Made by a program: the position numbers and the translations under genes
The notes under the pieces: generated by a model
The model's database searches: none
Seen by the model: only the letters and a program-made list of their open reading frames with translations
What the model was told of the DNA's origin: nothing
Part shown: positions 1-10,341 of the stretch, in pieces
How positions within the stretch are numbered: position 1 is the first letter of the stretch
Layout of the letters: each line of letters starts with the position of its first letter
From: Skermanella sp. TT6
Lineage (GTDB): Bacteria; Pseudomonadota; Alphaproteobacteria; Azospirillales; Azospirillaceae
Direction: 5' to 3'
Length of the DNA: 64,000 nt
Assembly: GCF_016653635.2 (NCBI RefSeq)
Contig: NZ_CP067421.1
Span: forward strand, 248,001 to 312,000

Positions 1-1
1 C

Positions 2-2293
2 AGCAGCTACCGTGGCGGCTGTCATTTCGAAGCTGTCGGCCTGTCGCGCGCTCTTGTCGCCGAATACCTCCCGACCATGATCAGCCGCATCTCCGGCATC
101 GGGCTTAGCGGTATCCAGAAGAAGGTCCAGGAGCAGCACGATCTCGCTTTCGACTCCGAGGCAACGGTGCTCCCGATCGGCGGCTTCAACAAATACCGCA
201 GGGGTGGCGAGCGCCACGCCTGGGAAGCCGGCGTGATCCATATGCTGCAGAGTGCCGTCACCTTGGACAGCTACCCGACATTCAGAAAATACACCGAGGC
301 AGTCAATAAGCGGCCGCCGATCCAACTGCGCGATCTGCTGGATTTCAAGGCGACACGCAGCCCGGTTCCTCTGGACGAGGTCGAAAGCATTACCGCGATT
401 CGCAAACGCTTCGTGACACCGGGTATGTCGCTGGGTGCACTTTCGCCCGAGGCGCACGGCACGCTGAATGTCGCGATGAATCGGATCGGCGCCAAATCGG
501 ACAGCGGCGAGGGCGGCGAGGATCCCGGTCGCTTCAGACCGGATCGCAACGGGGACAATTGGAACAGTGCTATAAAGCAGATTGCCTCGGGCCGGTTCGG
601 CGTCACCGCCGAGTATCTGAACCAATGCCGCGAAATCGAGATCAAGGTCGCCCAGGGCGCCAAGCCCGGAGAAGGGGGCCAGCTTCCCGGCTTCAAGGTG
701 ACCGAGCTGATCGCCAAGTTGCGCCACGCCACCCCTGGCGTCACCCTGATCAGCCCGCCGCCCCACCACGACATCTACTCTATCGAGGACTTGGCGCAGC
801 TGATCTTCGATCTGAAACAGATCAACCCGGATGCTAAGGTCTGCGTCAAGCTGGTGTCGCGGTCCGGCATCGGCACGATCGCGTCCGGCGTGGCGAAGGC
901 CAATGCCGACATCATCCTGATCGCGGGCCACACCGGCGGCACCGGCGCCAGCCCGCAGACCTCGATCAAGTTCGCCGGCGTGCCGTGGGAAATGGGGCTG
1001 ACCGAGGTGCAGCAGGTGCTGACCCTCAATAACCTGCGCCATCGCGTGCGGCTGCGCACCGATGGCGGCCTGCGGACCGGGCGGGATATCGTGGTCGCGG
1101 CCATGCTGGGGGCCGAGGAATACGGCATCGGCACCGCCAGCCTGATCGCCATGGGCTGCATCATGGTCCGGCAGTGCCACAGCAACACCTGTCCGGTCGG
1201 CGTCTGCGTGCAGGACGAGGATCTGCGCAGGAAGTTTACCGGCACCCCGGAAAAGGTCGTCAACCTGTTCAGCTTCCTGGCCGAGGAGGTGCGCGAGATC
1301 CTGGCCCAGCTGGGGTTCCGTTCGCTTAACGAGGTGATCGGGCGAACTGACCTGCTGCACCAGATCAGCCGCGGGGCCGAGCATCTGGATGACCTGGACC
1401 TGAACTCGCTGTTAACGCAGGCCGACCCGGGGAGCCGTGCGCGTTACTGCACGTTAGCGGGCCGCAACGAGGTTCCCGACACGCTGGATGCCCAGATGGT
1501 CGAGGATGCACGACCGCTATTCGAGGACGGCGAGAAGATGCTGCTGTCCTACAATGTCCGGAACACTCACCGGGCGATCGGCACCCGCCTTTCCTCGATG
1601 ATCACGCGGCAGTTCGGCATGACTGGTCTGCAGCCGGGTCACGTCACCGTGCGGCTGAACGGATCGTGCGGCCAGTCGCTTGGCGCCTGGGCAGTGCAGG
1701 GCATCAAGCTGATCGTGTCGGGCGATGCCAACGACTATGTCGGCAAAGGGCTGTCCGGCGGGACCATTGTGGTCCGGCCGAGCAACTCAAGTTCTCTTCG
1801 GACAAACGAGAACACGATCATCGGCAACACGGTGCTCTACGGCGCGATCTCGGGCAAGCTGTTTGCCGCGGGCCAGGCAGGAGAGCGCCTGGCCGTCCGC
1901 AACTCGGGTGCGACGGTAGTGGTCGAGGGATGCGGCTCAAACGGCTGCGAGTATATGACCGGCGGCACCGCCGTCATCCTCGGGCAGGTGGGCAGCAACT
2001 TCGCGGCCGGCATGACGGGCGGCATGGCGTTCGTCTACGACGAGGATGGCTCGTTCCCGCTCCAGGTCAACAACGATACGGTTGTCCATCAGCGGATCGG
2101 AGTGCGGCACTATGAGGATATGCTGCGCGGTCTGGTCGCGGAGCATGCCGAGGAGACGAAGAGCCGGTTTGCCTGTGAGTTGATCAACGACTGGGATCTG
2201 GTGTGCGACCGGTTCTGGCAAGTTGTTCCGAAGGAAATGTTGTCCCGTCTGCAGGTGCCGATCGTCGACGCGGCGTACTCCGCCGCGGAATAA
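2..2293 (+). CDS. gltB: Glutamate synthase large subunit, C-terminal part
   Basis: The reading frame is already open at base 2, so the gene starts before the window and about 764 C-terminal residues are visible. The family transfers the glutamine amide nitrogen to 2-oxoglutarate, giving two glutamates. Visible are the FMN-binding synthase domain (SPPPHHDIYSIEDLAQL, AGHTGGTGASP), the 3Fe-4S cysteine cluster (CHSNTCPVGVC) and the C-terminal GXGXG beta-helix domain (GGTAVILGQVG, GMTGGMAFVYD). The amidotransferase domain lies upstream. The small subunit gene gltD does not follow; citrate synthase begins 127 bp downstream instead. An ATG at 77 is internal and not the true start. The family assignment is secure. 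Confidence 0.95.
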   Translation, partial: SSYRGGCHFEAVGLSRALVAEYLPTMISRISGIGLSGIQKKVQEQHDLAFDSEATVLPIGGFNKYRRGGERHAWEAGVIHMLQSAVTLDSYPTFRKYTEAVNKRPPIQLRDLLDFKATRSPVPLDEVESITAIRKRFVTPGMSLGALSPEAHGTLNVAMNRIGAKSDSGEGGEDPGRFRPDRNGDNWNSAIKQIASGRFGVTAEYLNQCREIEIKVAQGAKPGEGGQLPGFKVTELIAKLRHATPGVTLISPPPHHDIYSIEDLAQLIFDLKQINPDAKVCVKLVSRSGIGTIASGVAKANADIILIAGHTGGTGASPQTSIKFAGVPWEMGLTEVQQVLTLNNLRHRVRLRTDGGLRTGRDIVVAAMLGAEEYGIGTASLIAMGCIMVRQCHSNTCPVGVCVQDEDLRRKFTGTPEKVVNLFSFLAEEVREILAQLGFRSLNEVIGRTDLLHQISRGAEHLDDLDLNSLLTQADPGSRARYCTLAGRNEVPDTLDAQMVEDARPLFEDGEKMLLSYNVRNTHRAIGTRLSSMITRQFGMTGLQPGHVTVRLNGSCGQSLGAWAVQGIKLIVSGDANDYVGKGLSGGTIVVRPSNSSSLRTNENTIIGNTVLYGAISGKLFAAGQAGERLAVRNSGATVVVEGCGSNGCEYMTGGTAVILGQVGSNFAAGMTGGMAFVYDEDGSFPLQVNNDTVVHQRIGVRHYEDMLRGLVAEHAEETKSRFACELINDWDLVCDRFWQVVPKEMLSRLQVPIVDAAYSAAE

Positions 2294-2420
2294 CGGCGAC
2301 CAAAGCAATCAGGGCTGTGGTGTGTCAACCGATCCATCGTTATGGCGGGGATGCGGGCTAGACAGCGACATGACGATTAGATGGCGACTCCATGTAAACC
2401 ATGAGCAGGAGTGCTAGATT

Positions 2421-3761
2421 ATGCCAGATGCTGAGAAGATTGAGACGTTCAACAGTGGCGACAGGCAGCCTGGGACCGTCACCCTGATCGACGACAGTAA
2501 TGGACAGCGATATACGCTTCCCGTCCTCGAGGGGACGATCGGACCTCGGGTCGTTGACATTCGCAAGCTGTATGCTGAAACCGGATACTTCACCTATGAT
2601 CCGGCCTTCACCTCGACGGCCAGCTGCGAAAGTCAGATCACGTACATCGACGGGGATAAAGGGGTCCTGCTTCATCGAGGATACCCTATCGAGCAGCTGG
2701 CAACCGACTCTGACTTCCCGGAAGTCTGCTATCTGCTGCTCCACGGCGAACTGCCTTCGGCAGAGGAAAAGGAGCAGTTCACCCGGGACATCACCTACCA
2801 CACGATGGTGCATGAACAGGTAAGTACGTTCTATCGCGGCTTCCGGCGCGATGCTCACCCGATGGCAATCCTGTGCGGCGTGACCGGTGCCCTGTCGTCG
2901 TTTTACCATGACAGCACCGACATTACCGATCCGGTACAGCGCATGATCGCCTCACACCGCCTGATCGCGAAAATGCCGACCCTGGCGGCGATGGCCTACA
3001 AGTATTCCGTTGGGCAACCCTTCGTGTATCCGCGCAACGACCTGAGCTATGCCCAGAACTTCCTCCATCTGATGTTCTCGGTGCCGGCCGAACCCTATAC
3101 CATCAATCCCGTGCTGTGCCGGGCGATCGACCGGATCTTCATCCTGCATGCCGACCACGAGCAGAACGCGTCAAGCTCGACGGTACGTCTCGCCGGATCC
3201 TCGGGGGCCAACCCCTTCGCCTGCATCGCGGCCGGCATCGCGTCGCTGTGGGGCCCTGCCCATGGCGGTGCCAACGAGGCGGTGCTGAAAATGCTGACGC
3301 AGATCGGCAGACCCGAGCGCATTCCCGAGTTCATTGAGCGCGCCAAGAACAAGGACGATCCGTTCCGGCTGATGGGTTTCGGCCATCGGGTTTACAAGAA
3401 TTTCGACCCGCGCGCGCAGGTACTGCGCAAAACGTGCCACGAGGTGCTCGGCGAGCTTGGCATCACCAATGAGCCTCTGCTTGATATTGCCATGGAGCTG
3501 GAGCGCATCGCCCTTGAGGACGAGTATTTCATCGAACGCAAACTGTACCCGAATGTCGACTTTTACTCAGGGATCATCTTCAAGGCCATCGGTATACCGG
3601 TCAGCATGTTCACCGTCCTGTTCGCCATTGCCCGGACGGCCGGCTGGATTGCGCAGTGGAAGGAGATGATTGAAAGTCCGGACATGAAAATTGGCCGTCC
3701 GCGGCAGCTCTACACTGGCAGGCCGCAGCGCGACTATGTGCCACTGGACCGGCGGAACTGA
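2421..3761 (+). CDS. gltA: Citrate synthase, hexameric type
   Basis: Condenses oxaloacetate and acetyl-CoA to citrate, the entry step of the TCA cycle. The 446-residue length fits the Gram-negative allosteric hexameric type. The catalytic triad is visible: His281 in [10 protein letters not shown], His322 in [14 protein letters not shown] and Asp380 in YPNVDFYSG, and the HADHEQNAS motif lies near residue 243. The ATG at 2421 is preceded by AGGAG at a normal distance. It sits between glutamate synthase and a dicarboxylate carrier, so this cluster handles 2-oxoglutarate and glutamate supply. It may be the main or an accessory copy; the window cannot decide. Confidence 0.96.
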   Translation: MPDAEKIETFNSGDRQPGTVTLIDDSNGQRYTLPVLEGTIGPRVVDIRKLYAETGYFTYDPAFTSTASCESQITYIDGDKGVLLHRGYPIEQLATDSDFPEVCYLLLHGELPSAEEKEQFTRDITYHTMVHEQVSTFYRGFRRDAHPMAILCGVTGALSSFYHDSTDITDPVQRMIASHRLIAKMPTLAAMAYKYSVGQPFVYPRNDLSYAQNFLHLMFSVPAEPYTINPVLCRAIDRIFILHADHEQNASSSTVRLAGSSGANPFACIAAGIASLWGPAHGGANEAVLKMLTQIGRPERIPEFIERAKNKDDPFRLMGFGHRVYKNFDPRAQVLRKTCHEVLGELGITNEPLLDIAMELERIALEDEYFIERKLYPNVDFYSGIIFKAIGIPVSMFTVLFAIARTAGWIAQWKEMIESPDMKIGRPRQLYTGRPQRDYVPLDRRN

Positions 3762-3952
3762 TGAACTTCGATCGGCTTCCGTTCGATCGTTGCCGGATCA
3801 GTTGCCTCCAGCATCGCCCACAGTGTGCTGAGTGCGGTACCCGAGGGGTAGCTTCCCGGTTGGAGCGAACGCATCTCAACGGGCCTAGTTGAACCGGCGC
3901 AGTTGGGCTCAGTCCTCTATGGTTGCGGCGTCCGAACAGAGGAGAAATCTTC

Positions 3953-5353
3953 ATGGAGATCACTCGGCGCACGGCGTCGGTCGCGGCAATTCCGCGGAAA
4001 CAAATCTACCACCACCTCTATTTCCAGGTGCTGTGCGCCATCGTGATCGGCGTGCTGGTCGGGTATTTCTATCCCGAGTTCGGCGCCAGCCTGAAGTGGC
4101 TGGGCGACCTGTTCATCAAGCTGATCAAGATGCTGATCGCCCCGATCATCTTCTGCACCGTCGTCCACGGCATCGCCAGCATGGAGGACATGAAGAAGGT
4201 CGGCCGGGTCGGCGTGAAGGCGCTGATCTATTTCGAGGTCATGACCACCCTGGCGCTGATCATCGGCCTCGTCGTCGTCAACCTGTGGCAGCCCGGCGCC
4301 GGCATGAACGTGGACGTCAACTCGCTCGACACCAAGTCGATCGCGGCCTACACCTCGAAGGCGGCCGAGCAGGGCACCATAGAGTACATCATGCACATCG
4401 TGCCGAGCACGGTGGTCGGCGCCTTCGCCGAGGGCGAAATCCTCCAGGTGCTGTTCTTCGCGCTGCTGTTCGGCTTCGCGCTGTTCGCGCTGGGCGAGAA
4501 GGGCAAGCCGCTGCTGGGCATCATCGACCAGTCGGCCCACGTCTTCTTCAAGATCGTTGGCATCGTGATGAAGGTGGCCCCGATCGGCGCCTTCGGCGCC
4601 ATGGCCTTCACCATCGGCAAGTACGGCGTCGGCTCGCTGCTGTCGCTGGGACAGCTGATGCTGGCCTTCTACGCCACCTGCCTGCTGTTCATCTTCCTGG
4701 TGCTGGGCACGGTGGCACGGCTGGCCGGCTTCAGCATCGTCAAGTTCATCAAGTACATCAAGGAAGAGCTGCTGATCGTCCTCGGCACCTCCTCGTCGGA
4801 ATCGGTCCTGCCGCGCATGATCGCCAAGATGGAGCTGCTGGGCTGCGAGAAGTCGGTGGTCGGCCTGGTGATCCCGACCGGCTATTCGTTCAACCTGGAC
4901 GGCACCTGCATCTACCTGACCATGGCGGCGATCTTCCTGGCCCAGGCGACCGGCACCGACCTGTCGCTCAGCCAGGAGATCGGCATCATCGCCGTGCTGC
5001 TGCTGACCTCCAAGGGAGCGGCCGGCGTGACGGGAAGTGGCTTCATCGTGCTGGCGGCGACGCTGGCCTCGGTCGGGACCATCCCGGTCGCCAGCATCGC
5101 GCTGATCCTGGGCGTGGACCGCTTCATGTCCGAGGCCCGGGCGCTGACCAACCTGATCGGCAACGGCGTCGCCACCGTGGTGGTCGCCCGCTGGGAAGGC
5201 GCCCTGGACACGGAGCGGATGCACCGCCACCTGAACAACGAGACCGACGAGGAAGCCGACAACCCCGAATCCGTCCTGGTGACGGAGGAGGAGACAGCCG
5301 ACATCGGATTGCGGCCCGTAGCGGGAAGTTTTCCGTCTAACGCCCGCGCCTGA
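3953..5353 (+). CDS. dctA: C4-dicarboxylate/proton (glutamate-aspartate family) symporter, DctA-like
   Basis: An inner-membrane secondary transporter of the DAACS family that imports succinate, fumarate and malate. The protein is almost entirely hydrophobic segments, with family motifs [13 protein letters not shown] (serine-rich re-entrant loop), [16 protein letters not shown] and [19 protein letters not shown]. The ATG at 3953 has GAGGAG 8 bases upstream and gives 466 residues; an upstream in-frame TTG at 3923 is less likely. The C-terminal tail is acidic, as in other DctA proteins. It stands alone after gltA with a 191 bp gap and shows no clear sigma-54 site. Substrate choice (dicarboxylate or glutamate) rests on overall resemblance to DctA. 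Confidence 0.92.
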   Translation: MEITRRTASVAAIPRKQIYHHLYFQVLCAIVIGVLVGYFYPEFGASLKWLGDLFIKLIKMLIAPIIFCTVVHGIASMEDMKKVGRVGVKALIYFEVMTTLALIIGLVVVNLWQPGAGMNVDVNSLDTKSIAAYTSKAAEQGTIEYIMHIVPSTVVGAFAEGEILQVLFFALLFGFALFALGEKGKPLLGIIDQSAHVFFKIVGIVMKVAPIGAFGAMAFTIGKYGVGSLLSLGQLMLAFYATCLLFIFLVLGTVARLAGFSIVKFIKYIKEELLIVLGTSSSESVLPRMIAKMELLGCEKSVVGLVIPTGYSFNLDGTCIYLTMAAIFLAQATGTDLSLSQEIGIIAVLLLTSKGAAGVTGSGFIVLAATLASVGTIPVASIALILGVDRFMSEARALTNLIGNGVATVVVARWEGALDTERMHRHLNNETDEEADNPESVLVTEEETADIGLRPVAGSFPSNARA

Positions 5354-5586
5354 CCTGCTCTCTCCGCCCATGAGTGTGATAATTAACATCCATAAAGGGT
5401 AGGTCGTACGCAAGTGCCCCACCGGGGACACTGAAGAAAATCAAAGCCCATGGTGACGCAGGAGCACATTGTCGAATGGTCAACGAAGACCGGCTGGAAC
5501 ATATCCTGCCGGAGTCAAATTTCTTCCGCAGTACCCTTAACTCAGCGCCCAGACCTTGCCGGCGCCAGTCAGGAGAATCCTGAAAC

Positions 5587-6654
5587 ATGCGGGATCAATC
5601 GCTTGAGTTCCTGAAAAAACTTGTGAACACCCCCTCGCCGAGCGGCTATGAACAACGCGTGGCCAAGGTCTACCGGGATTACGCGGAGCAGTACGCTGAC
5701 CGAGTCACGATTGATGTGCATGGCAGCGTGACGGCTGTGGTGAACCCGAGCGCTTCGATGAAAATCATGCTCGCCGGGCATATGGACGAGATTGGTTTCA
5801 TCGTGCACTACATCAGCGAGGAGGGGCTCCTCTACTTCAGCGCCATCGGCGGCCACGACAGCATTATTCCGGTTGGGCAGATGGTTTGGGTACACGGGAC
5901 GCAGCGTGTTCCCGGCGCGATCGGCCGTAAGGCGATCCACCTGCTTGACTCAGAGGAAGCTAAGAAAAAGCCGGAATTGAGGGATCTGTGGATCGACATC
6001 GGCGCAAGCTCGCGTGCCGAGGCTGAAACCGCTGTTCAGATCGGCGATGTCGTTACGTACCAGTACGAGTTTCAGCCGCTAGTGGGAGACCGTGCAATGG
6101 CGCGCGGCTTCGACAATAAGGCGGGCTTGTTTATCGTGGCCGAGACCTTGCGGCTTCTCAGGGAGGAGGGGGGCCTGCACAATGGTGTGGGGGTGTACGC
6201 GGTCGGAACTGTGCAAGAGGAGATCGGGTCCCGTGGCGCCCGGACTTCGGCGTTCGCCATTGGGGCACAGACCGGGCTCGCTGTCGATGTGGATCACGCG
6301 GTTGATTATCCCGGTGTCAGCAAAGCCCAGTACGGCCAGCTCGACCTTGGAAAAGGGCCGAGCGTCTCGCGCGGCGCCAATACCAACCCGACTGTCTTCG
6401 ATCTGATCTGCCAGGCCGCGAGGGAGGAAAACATCCCTTACCAGGCGCGGGTCACGCCGGGGGCGACTCCGACCGACGCCGGCGCGATGCAAATCAACGG
6501 GCCAGGCATGGCAACCGGTCTGCTCGGGGTTCCGCTGCGATACATGCATACTCCGTGCGAGGTGGTGAGCCTCAAGGACGTGGAAAATTGCGCCCGCCTG
6601 ATGGCTGCTTACTGCCGCCGAATTTCACCGGAAACAAATTTCACCCCGCGGTGA
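5587..6654 (+). CDS. M42 family metallopeptidase of the NAGGN osmoprotectant system
   Basis: A two-zinc aminopeptidase of family M42. Metal and catalytic positions are visible in AGHMDEIGF (His/Asp), ARGFDNKAG (bridging Asp), GTVQEEIGSRGA (catalytic Glu) and RYMHTPCEVV (C-terminal His). At 355 residues it matches the family. A peptidase of this subfamily is the usual third member of N-acetylglutaminylglutamine amide (NAGGN) loci. Here it comes first, ahead of the two synthetic genes. Its role is not settled; hydrolysing or trimming the dipeptide amide is an inference. AGGAG lies upstream of ATG 5587. It probably begins an osmotically regulated operon; 141 bp separates it from the next gene. 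Confidence 0.88.
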   Translation: MRDQSLEFLKKLVNTPSPSGYEQRVAKVYRDYAEQYADRVTIDVHGSVTAVVNPSASMKIMLAGHMDEIGFIVHYISEEGLLYFSAIGGHDSIIPVGQMVWVHGTQRVPGAIGRKAIHLLDSEEAKKKPELRDLWIDIGASSRAEAETAVQIGDVVTYQYEFQPLVGDRAMARGFDNKAGLFIVAETLRLLREEGGLHNGVGVYAVGTVQEEIGSRGARTSAFAIGAQTGLAVDVDHAVDYPGVSKAQYGQLDLGKGPSVSRGANTNPTVFDLICQAAREENIPYQARVTPGATPTDAGAMQINGPGMATGLLGVPLRYMHTPCEVVSLKDVENCARLMAAYCRRISPETNFTPR

Positions 6655-6795
6655 GGCAGACGATGATCGGTTCACTCCATCGACCCAGGAAAACCTGACC
6701 TTGTTCTTCCAAACCGGGCCAGGAGTGACATCCTTGACCAGAGGTGCTTTCGACATCGTCGCGGGCCGACCAACAAGCAGGAGATCAGACGACCC

Positions 6796-8568
6796 ATGTG
6801 TGGCATTTGCGGTGAGATAAGGCTCGATCGAAGCGCCGCCGATGGCAGGGCGGTCAATGCCATGGCCGACGTGCTGGCGCCGCGCGGCCCAGACAGCGCG
6901 GGTGCCTTCGCGCAGGGCCGGGTGGCGTTCGGCCACCGCCGCCTCAAGATCATCGACCTGTCCGACGCCGCCCAGCAGCCCATGGTCGACCCGGCCCTGG
7001 GCCTGACCATCGTGTTCAACGGCTGCATCTACAATTACCCGGAACTGCGCGCCCAGCTCGAAGGGGAGGGCTACCGGTTCTTCTCCCACGGTGACACCGA
7101 GGTGATGCTGAAGGCCTACCATGCCTGGGGGCCGCGCTTCGTCGACAAGCTCTACGGCATGTTCGCCTTCGCGATCTGGGAACGCGAGAGCGGCCGGGTC
7201 GTGATGGGCCGCGACCGGCTGGGCATCAAGCCGCTGTACCTGGCCGAGACGCCGGGCATGATCCGGTTCGCCTCGACCCTGCCGGCCCTCGTCGCGGCCG
7301 GCGGCATCGATACCGACATAGACCCGGTGGCGCTCCACCACTACATGAGCTTCCACGCCGTCGTGCCGGCCCCCATGACCATCCTCAAGGGCGTGCGCAA
7401 GCTGCCGCCCGCGACGCTCCTCACCATCGAGCCGGACGGGACGAAGCGCGAGGAGGTCTACTGGACCGTCAAGTTCGGCCCGCAGGCCGGTGACGGAAGC
7501 CTGTCCGAGAGCGACTGGCAGGACCTCGTCCTGGAGACCCTGCGCAAGGCGGTGGAGCGCCGGCTGGTGTCCGACGTGCCGGTCGGCGTGCTGCTGTCGG
7601 GCGGCCTCGACAGTTCGATCATCGTGGCGCTGCTGGCCGAGGCCGGGCAGCACGGACTCCAGACCTTCTCGATCGGGTTCGAGACCGTCGGCAACGAGCG
7701 CGGCGACGAGTTCCAGTATTCCGACATCATCGCCAAGCGGTTCGAGACCGACCACCACAAGCTGTTCGTGGACAGCAGCCGGACCCTGCCGGAACTGCAG
7801 AACTGCGTCTGCGCCATGGCGGAGCCGATGGTCAGCCACGACGCGATCGGCTTCTACCTGCTGTCGCAGGAGGTGGCGAAGCACGTCAAGGTGGTCCAGA
7901 GCGGGCAGGGGGCCGACGAGATCTTCGGCGGCTACCACTGGTATCCGCCGATGATGGAGAGCCGCGACCCCGTGGCGGACTATGCGCGCGTCTTCTTCGA
8001 CCGCGACCAGGCCGAGATGGCCCAGGTGCTCGACCCGCGCATGCTGGGCGACGACTACAGCCGCGCCTTCGTCGAGCGCCACTTCGCCCAGCCCGGCGCC
8101 GACCGGCCGATCGACAAGGCGATGCGACTCGACACCAACGTCATGCTGGTGGACGACCCGGTCAAGCGGGTGGACAACATGACCATGGCCTGGGGGCTGG
8201 AAGGCCGCGTCCCGTTCCTCGACCACGACCTGGTCGAGCTCGCGGCGCGGGTCCCGCCCGAGCTGAAGATCGCCGAGGGCGGCAAATACGTGCTGAAGGA
8301 GGCCGGGCGCCGCGTCGTCCCGTCCGAGGTGATCGACCGGCCCAAGGGCTATTTCCCCATGCCGGCCCTGAAATACCTGCGCGGACCCTACCTGGACCTC
8401 GTCCGCGACGTGCTGAACGAGCCCAGGGCGCGCGAGCGCGGCCTGTTCCAGCGGGACTACGTCGATCGCCTGCTGGCGGAGCCGGACAGCCACATCACGC
8501 CGCTCCGCGGCTCCAAGCTCTGGCAGGTCGCCCTCTTGGAATTCTGGCTCCAGACACACGGCATCTGA
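6796..8568 (+). CDS. asnO: N-acetylglutaminylglutamine amidotransferase (asparagine synthase family)
   Basis: Makes the terminal amide of N-acetylglutaminylglutamine amide, a dipeptide compatible solute of osmotically stressed bacteria, using glutamine and ATP. The N-terminal class II glutaminase domain begins MCGICGEI with the Cys2 nucleophile, followed by LAPRGPDSAG and NGCIYNYPELR. The synthetase domain has the pyrophosphate loop LLSGGLDSS near residue 268 and GQGADEIFGGY. The 590-residue length and the adjacent ngg gene separate it from ordinary AsnB. The stop is followed after 2 bp by the ngg start, so the two are surely co-transcribed. Assignment to the NAGGN branch rests on this neighbour. 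Confidence 0.93.
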   Translation: MCGICGEIRLDRSAADGRAVNAMADVLAPRGPDSAGAFAQGRVAFGHRRLKIIDLSDAAQQPMVDPALGLTIVFNGCIYNYPELRAQLEGEGYRFFSHGDTEVMLKAYHAWGPRFVDKLYGMFAFAIWERESGRVVMGRDRLGIKPLYLAETPGMIRFASTLPALVAAGGIDTDIDPVALHHYMSFHAVVPAPMTILKGVRKLPPATLLTIEPDGTKREEVYWTVKFGPQAGDGSLSESDWQDLVLETLRKAVERRLVSDVPVGVLLSGGLDSSIIVALLAEAGQHGLQTFSIGFETVGNERGDEFQYSDIIAKRFETDHHKLFVDSSRTLPELQNCVCAMAEPMVSHDAIGFYLLSQEVAKHVKVVQSGQGADEIFGGYHWYPPMMESRDPVADYARVFFDRDQAEMAQVLDPRMLGDDYSRAFVERHFAQPGADRPIDKAMRLDTNVMLVDDPVKRVDNMTMAWGLEGRVPFLDHDLVELAARVPPELKIAEGGKYVLKEAGRRVVPSEVIDRPKGYFPMPALKYLRGPYLDLVRDVLNEPRARERGLFQRDYVDRLLAEPDSHITPLRGSKLWQVALLEFWLQTHGI

Positions 8569-8570
8569 GC

Positions 8571-10331
8571 ATGACCCAGCCTCCCAACCCAAGGTCCCAG
8601 CATCGCCTGGAGCGGCGCAATGCGCCGTCGCTCCGCAACTGGTACTCGCGCGACCAGCACCATCCCGACCAGACCGGCTACGAGGAGAACGCGACGGTCG
8701 ATTGCGGCTGGGGCCGGCTGCTGTTCGCCCACACCTTCCCCGACCTGCCCGAACTGGCCGGGGCGCTGCGGGAGGAGACGCAGGGACGGCGCGACATCGC
8801 GCTGTACCTGCGCGACCCGCACGTGGCGCTGTCGCTGGCGCCGCAGGAGCTGTTCCTCGACCCGTCGCACACCTACCGGCTGTGGTTGGAGAACTACCGG
8901 CCGAGCCGGCGCCGGCCGCGCGGCTTCACGGTGCGCCGGCTGCGGACGGTGGAGGACGCCGAGGCGATCAACCGCATCTATGCCAGCCGCAACATGGTGC
9001 AGGTCCCGCCCCACTTCTTCCACGACAAGCGCAACAGCCGGGTTCTCACATACTTCGTCGCGGTCGACCAGGCGACCGGCAACGTGATCGGCTCGGTCAC
9101 CGGCGTCGATCACGGGCGCGCCTTCAACGACCCGGAGAACGGCTCGTCCCTGTGGTGTCTGGCGGTCGATCCGCAGGCGTCATTCCCCGGCATCGGCGAG
9201 AACTTGGTGCGGACGCTGGCGGAGCATTTCCAGGCGCGCGGCCGCAGCTTCATGGACCTGTCCGTGATGCACGACAACGTCAATGCCATAGCCCTCTACG
9301 AGAAGCTGGGGTTCCAGCGGGTGCCGGTGTTCGCCTTGAAGACGAAGAACTCGATCAACGAGAAGCTCTATGTCGGGCCGCCGCCCGACGAGACGCTTAA
9401 CCCCTACGCGATGATCATCATCAACGAGGCCCGGCGCCGCGGCATCGGGGTCGAGGTGGTGGACGCCGAGGGCGGCTATTTCACCCTCAGCTACGGCGGC
9501 CGGTCGATCACCTGCCGGGAGAGCCTCAGCGAGCTGACCACCGCGGTCGCCATGAGCCGCTGCGACGACAAGGCGGTGACGCGCCGGCTGATGGTCAAGG
9601 CGGGGCTGAAGGTCCCGGCCCAGCAGGCCGCTGCCAAGCCGGAGGACGACGCCGCCTTCCTGGAGAAGTACGGCTCGATCGTGGTCAAGCCGGCGCGAGG
9701 CGAACAGGGCAAGGGCATCACGGTCGATGTCCGTACGCCGGAAGCGGTCGCCAAGGCGGTGGCCGAGGCGCGCAACCATGCGGAGACCGTGCTGCTGGAG
9801 CAGTTCTTCCAGGGCGACGACCTGCGGATCATCGTGATCGACTACCGCGTCGTGGCCGCGGCGATCCGCAGGCCGGCCGAGGTGACGGGTACCGGCGAGC
9901 ACACCGTGCGGGAGCTGATCGAGGCGCAGAGCCGGCGCCGTGCCGCCGCGACCGGCGGCGAGAGCCGCATCCCCATGGATGCCGAGACGGAGCGATGCGT
10001 CACCGCCAACGGCTTCTCCATGACCGACGTGCTGCCGGAAGGGCAGGTCCTGCCGGTCCGCAAGACCGCCAACCTTCACACCGGCGGCACTATTCACGAC
10101 GTCACGGACCGCCTGCACAGGACGTTGGTGGATGCCGCCATCGCCGGCGCCAAGGCGTTGGATATACCCGTCGTCGGTTTCGATTTCCTCGTGCCGTCGG
10201 TGACGGGGCCCGACTATGTCATCATTGAGGCAAATGAACGTCCCGGCCTTGCCAATCATGAACCGCAGCCCACGGCCGAACGTTTTGTTGACCTTCTCTT
10301 CCCCAATACTAGGCTTCTGTCAAACGGATAA
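8571..10331 (+). CDS. ngg: N-acetylglutaminylglutamine synthetase (GNAT plus ATP-grasp)
   Basis: A two-domain enzyme thought to acetylate glutamine and ligate the second glutamine, giving N-acetylglutaminylglutamine. After about 110 leading residues comes a GNAT acetyltransferase domain (roughly 115-255; CLAVDPQASFPGIGENLV and NAIALYEKLGFQRVP). The C-terminal half is an ATP-grasp ligase (roughly 290-580; VVKPARGEQGKGITV, NLHTGGTIHDVTD, IIEANERPGL), resembling the cyanophycin-synthetase and glutathione-synthetase ATP-grasps. Its 586 residues match the known fusion. It starts 2 bp after asnO and ends just before an ISKra4 transposase remnant, so nothing else of the operon follows. Confidence 0.93.
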   Translation: MTQPPNPRSQHRLERRNAPSLRNWYSRDQHHPDQTGYEENATVDCGWGRLLFAHTFPDLPELAGALREETQGRRDIALYLRDPHVALSLAPQELFLDPSHTYRLWLENYRPSRRRPRGFTVRRLRTVEDAEAINRIYASRNMVQVPPHFFHDKRNSRVLTYFVAVDQATGNVIGSVTGVDHGRAFNDPENGSSLWCLAVDPQASFPGIGENLVRTLAEHFQARGRSFMDLSVMHDNVNAIALYEKLGFQRVPVFALKTKNSINEKLYVGPPPDETLNPYAMIIINEARRRGIGVEVVDAEGGYFTLSYGGRSITCRESLSELTTAVAMSRCDDKAVTRRLMVKAGLKVPAQQAAAKPEDDAAFLEKYGSIVVKPARGEQGKGITVDVRTPEAVAKAVAEARNHAETVLLEQFFQGDDLRIIVIDYRVVAAAIRRPAEVTGTGEHTVRELIEAQSRRRAAATGGESRIPMDAETERCVTANGFSMTDVLPEGQVLPVRKTANLHTGGTIHDVTDRLHRTLVDAAIAGAKALDIPVVGFDFLVPSVTGPDYVIIEANERPGLANHEPQPTAERFVDLLFPNTRLLSNG

Positions 10332-10341
10332 AGGCCGTGAC

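Noticed and set aside
3889-5340. Overlapping frames in the dctA region on both strands
   Set aside because: High GC gives long shadow ORFs; only the dctA frame has transporter motifs and a ribosome site.
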